A stretch of 5,904 nucleotides of DNA. Origin: an uncultured bacterium (GTDB lineage Bacteria > Pseudomonadota > Gammaproteobacteria > Burkholderiales > Burkholderiaceae_E). Below, one piece after another: positions 5,332 through 5,904 of the stretch; positions within the stretch are counted from its first letter, which is position 1; every line of letters begins with the position of its first letter. Position numbers and translations under genes: made by a program. The notes beneath the pieces are model-generated. The model had not been told where the DNA came from, made no database searches, and saw only the letters and a list, made by a program, of their open reading frames with translations. The DNA lies in contig CAIPGD010000114.1 of the NCBI GenBank assembly GCA_903864485.1, positions 1-5,904 of the forward strand, in the 5' to 3' direction.

Positions 5332-5904
5332 ATGCTGACCCGATTTGTAACGGCTGGCTCGGTCGACGATGGCAAGAGCACTTTGATCGGGCGCTTGCTT
5401 TGGGATACCCGCGCGGTTTTTGAGGATCAGGTCGTTGCGATTTCAGCGGCTTCGCAGCGCCGTGGTCAGGCCCAACCCGATCTCTCGCTGCTCACCGATG
5501 GCTTGATGGCAGAGCGCGAGCAGGGCATCACGATTGACGTCGCTTACCGCTATTTCAATACCGCGCAGCGCAAGTTCATCGTGGCGGATTGTCCAGGCCA
5601 TGAGCAATACACGCGCAACATGGTGACTGGTGCGAGCAATGCCGACGTCGCCGTGTTGTTGGTCGATGCGCGCAAAGGGCTGTTGCCGCAAACCCATCGA
5701 CATGCGGCCGTGTGCGGCTGGCTTGGACTTAAACGAATCGTACTCGCCATTAACAAGATCGATCTGGTCGACTGGTCGCAGTCCCGATTTGAAGAGATTG
5801 CACGCGAGTTCAGGGCCTGGTGCGAACCCCTCGGATTGCCAGAGGTGATCGCAGTGCCGGTCTCGGCACTCACTGGCGACGGCGTGGTCTTCCGCGGTGA
5901 CCAG
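5332..5904 (+). CDS. cysN: Sulfate adenylyltransferase large subunit CysN, GTPase (partial, C-terminus beyond right edge)
   Basis: GTPase subunit of ATP sulfurylase, coupling GTP hydrolysis to APS formation by CysD. The first 191 residues are visible and hold the whole set of translation-factor-type GTPase motifs: G1 GSVDDGKST (9-17), G2 REQGITIDVAYRYF (62-75), G3 DCPGHEQYTRNM (86-97), G4 NKID (141-144) and G5 VSAL (177-180). The G3 motif has Cys where most CysN have Thr (DTPGH), as in EF-Tu; this should be tolerated. The ATG abuts the cysD stop directly (TAAATG), with GAGGGG nine bases upstream. The N-terminus is shorter than E. coli CysN, starting almost at the GTPase fold, as in many non-enteric CysN. 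Whether a C-terminal APS kinase (CysC) is fused cannot be seen, because the gene leaves the window. Confidence 0.96.
   Translation, partial: MLTRFVTAGSVDDGKSTLIGRLLWDTRAVFEDQVVAISAASQRRGQAQPDLSLLTDGLMAEREQGITIDVAYRYFNTAQRKFIVADCPGHEQYTRNMVTGASNADVAVLLVDARKGLLPQTHRHAAVCGWLGLKRIVLAINKIDLVDWSQSRFEEIAREFRAWCEPLGLPEVIAVPVSALTGDGVVFRGDQ

Overview
The window carries most of an assimilatory sulfate-reduction locus from a GC-rich proteobacterium. A gamma- or beta-proteobacterium is most likely. The clues are a CysB-type regulator, a CysI of the pseudomonad type that begins MYQYDQYD, a DUF934 domain, and a neighbouring 3-hydroxybutyrate dehydrogenase, an enzyme typical of organisms that handle polyhydroxybutyrate or ketone bodies. 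Genus cannot be read from this sequence.

Layout: two genes lie on the minus strand at the left. A D-3-hydroxybutyrate dehydrogenase (bdhA, 448 down to 1) runs off the left edge. Upstream of it in the same direction is the LysR-type regulator cysB (1444 down to 527). A 137-bp divergent intergenic region (1445-1581) follows. From there a tightly packed plus-strand operon runs off the right edge: cysI (1582-3258), a DUF934-CysH fusion gene (3242-4438), cysD (4435-5331) and cysN (from 5332, partial). The junctions are a 17-base overlap, a 4-base ATGA overlap and a direct TAA-ATG abutment, so the four genes almost certainly form one translationally coupled transcript.

How the genes work together: CysD and CysN form ATP sulfurylase and make adenosine 5'-phosphosulfate (APS). 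The CysH domain has the CC...CxxC iron-sulfur ligands of APS reductases, so it should reduce APS directly to sulfite without an APS kinase step. CysI, a siroheme/[4Fe-4S] sulfite reductase, then makes sulfide for cysteine synthesis. CysB keeps the anion/inducer-binding residues of characterised CysB and, being divergent and adjacent, is the expected activator. No CysJ flavoprotein subunit is encoded here, so CysI's electron donor must be elsewhere.

I found no evidence of a wholly new system. The points most worth a second look are the DUF934-CysH fusion, an in-frame 18-bp tandem repeat at the cysH/cysD junction that multiplies Shine-Dalgarno-like sequence and adds a tail after the catalytic cysteine, the poor ribosome binding site and hairpin before cysI, and the short C-terminus of CysB.
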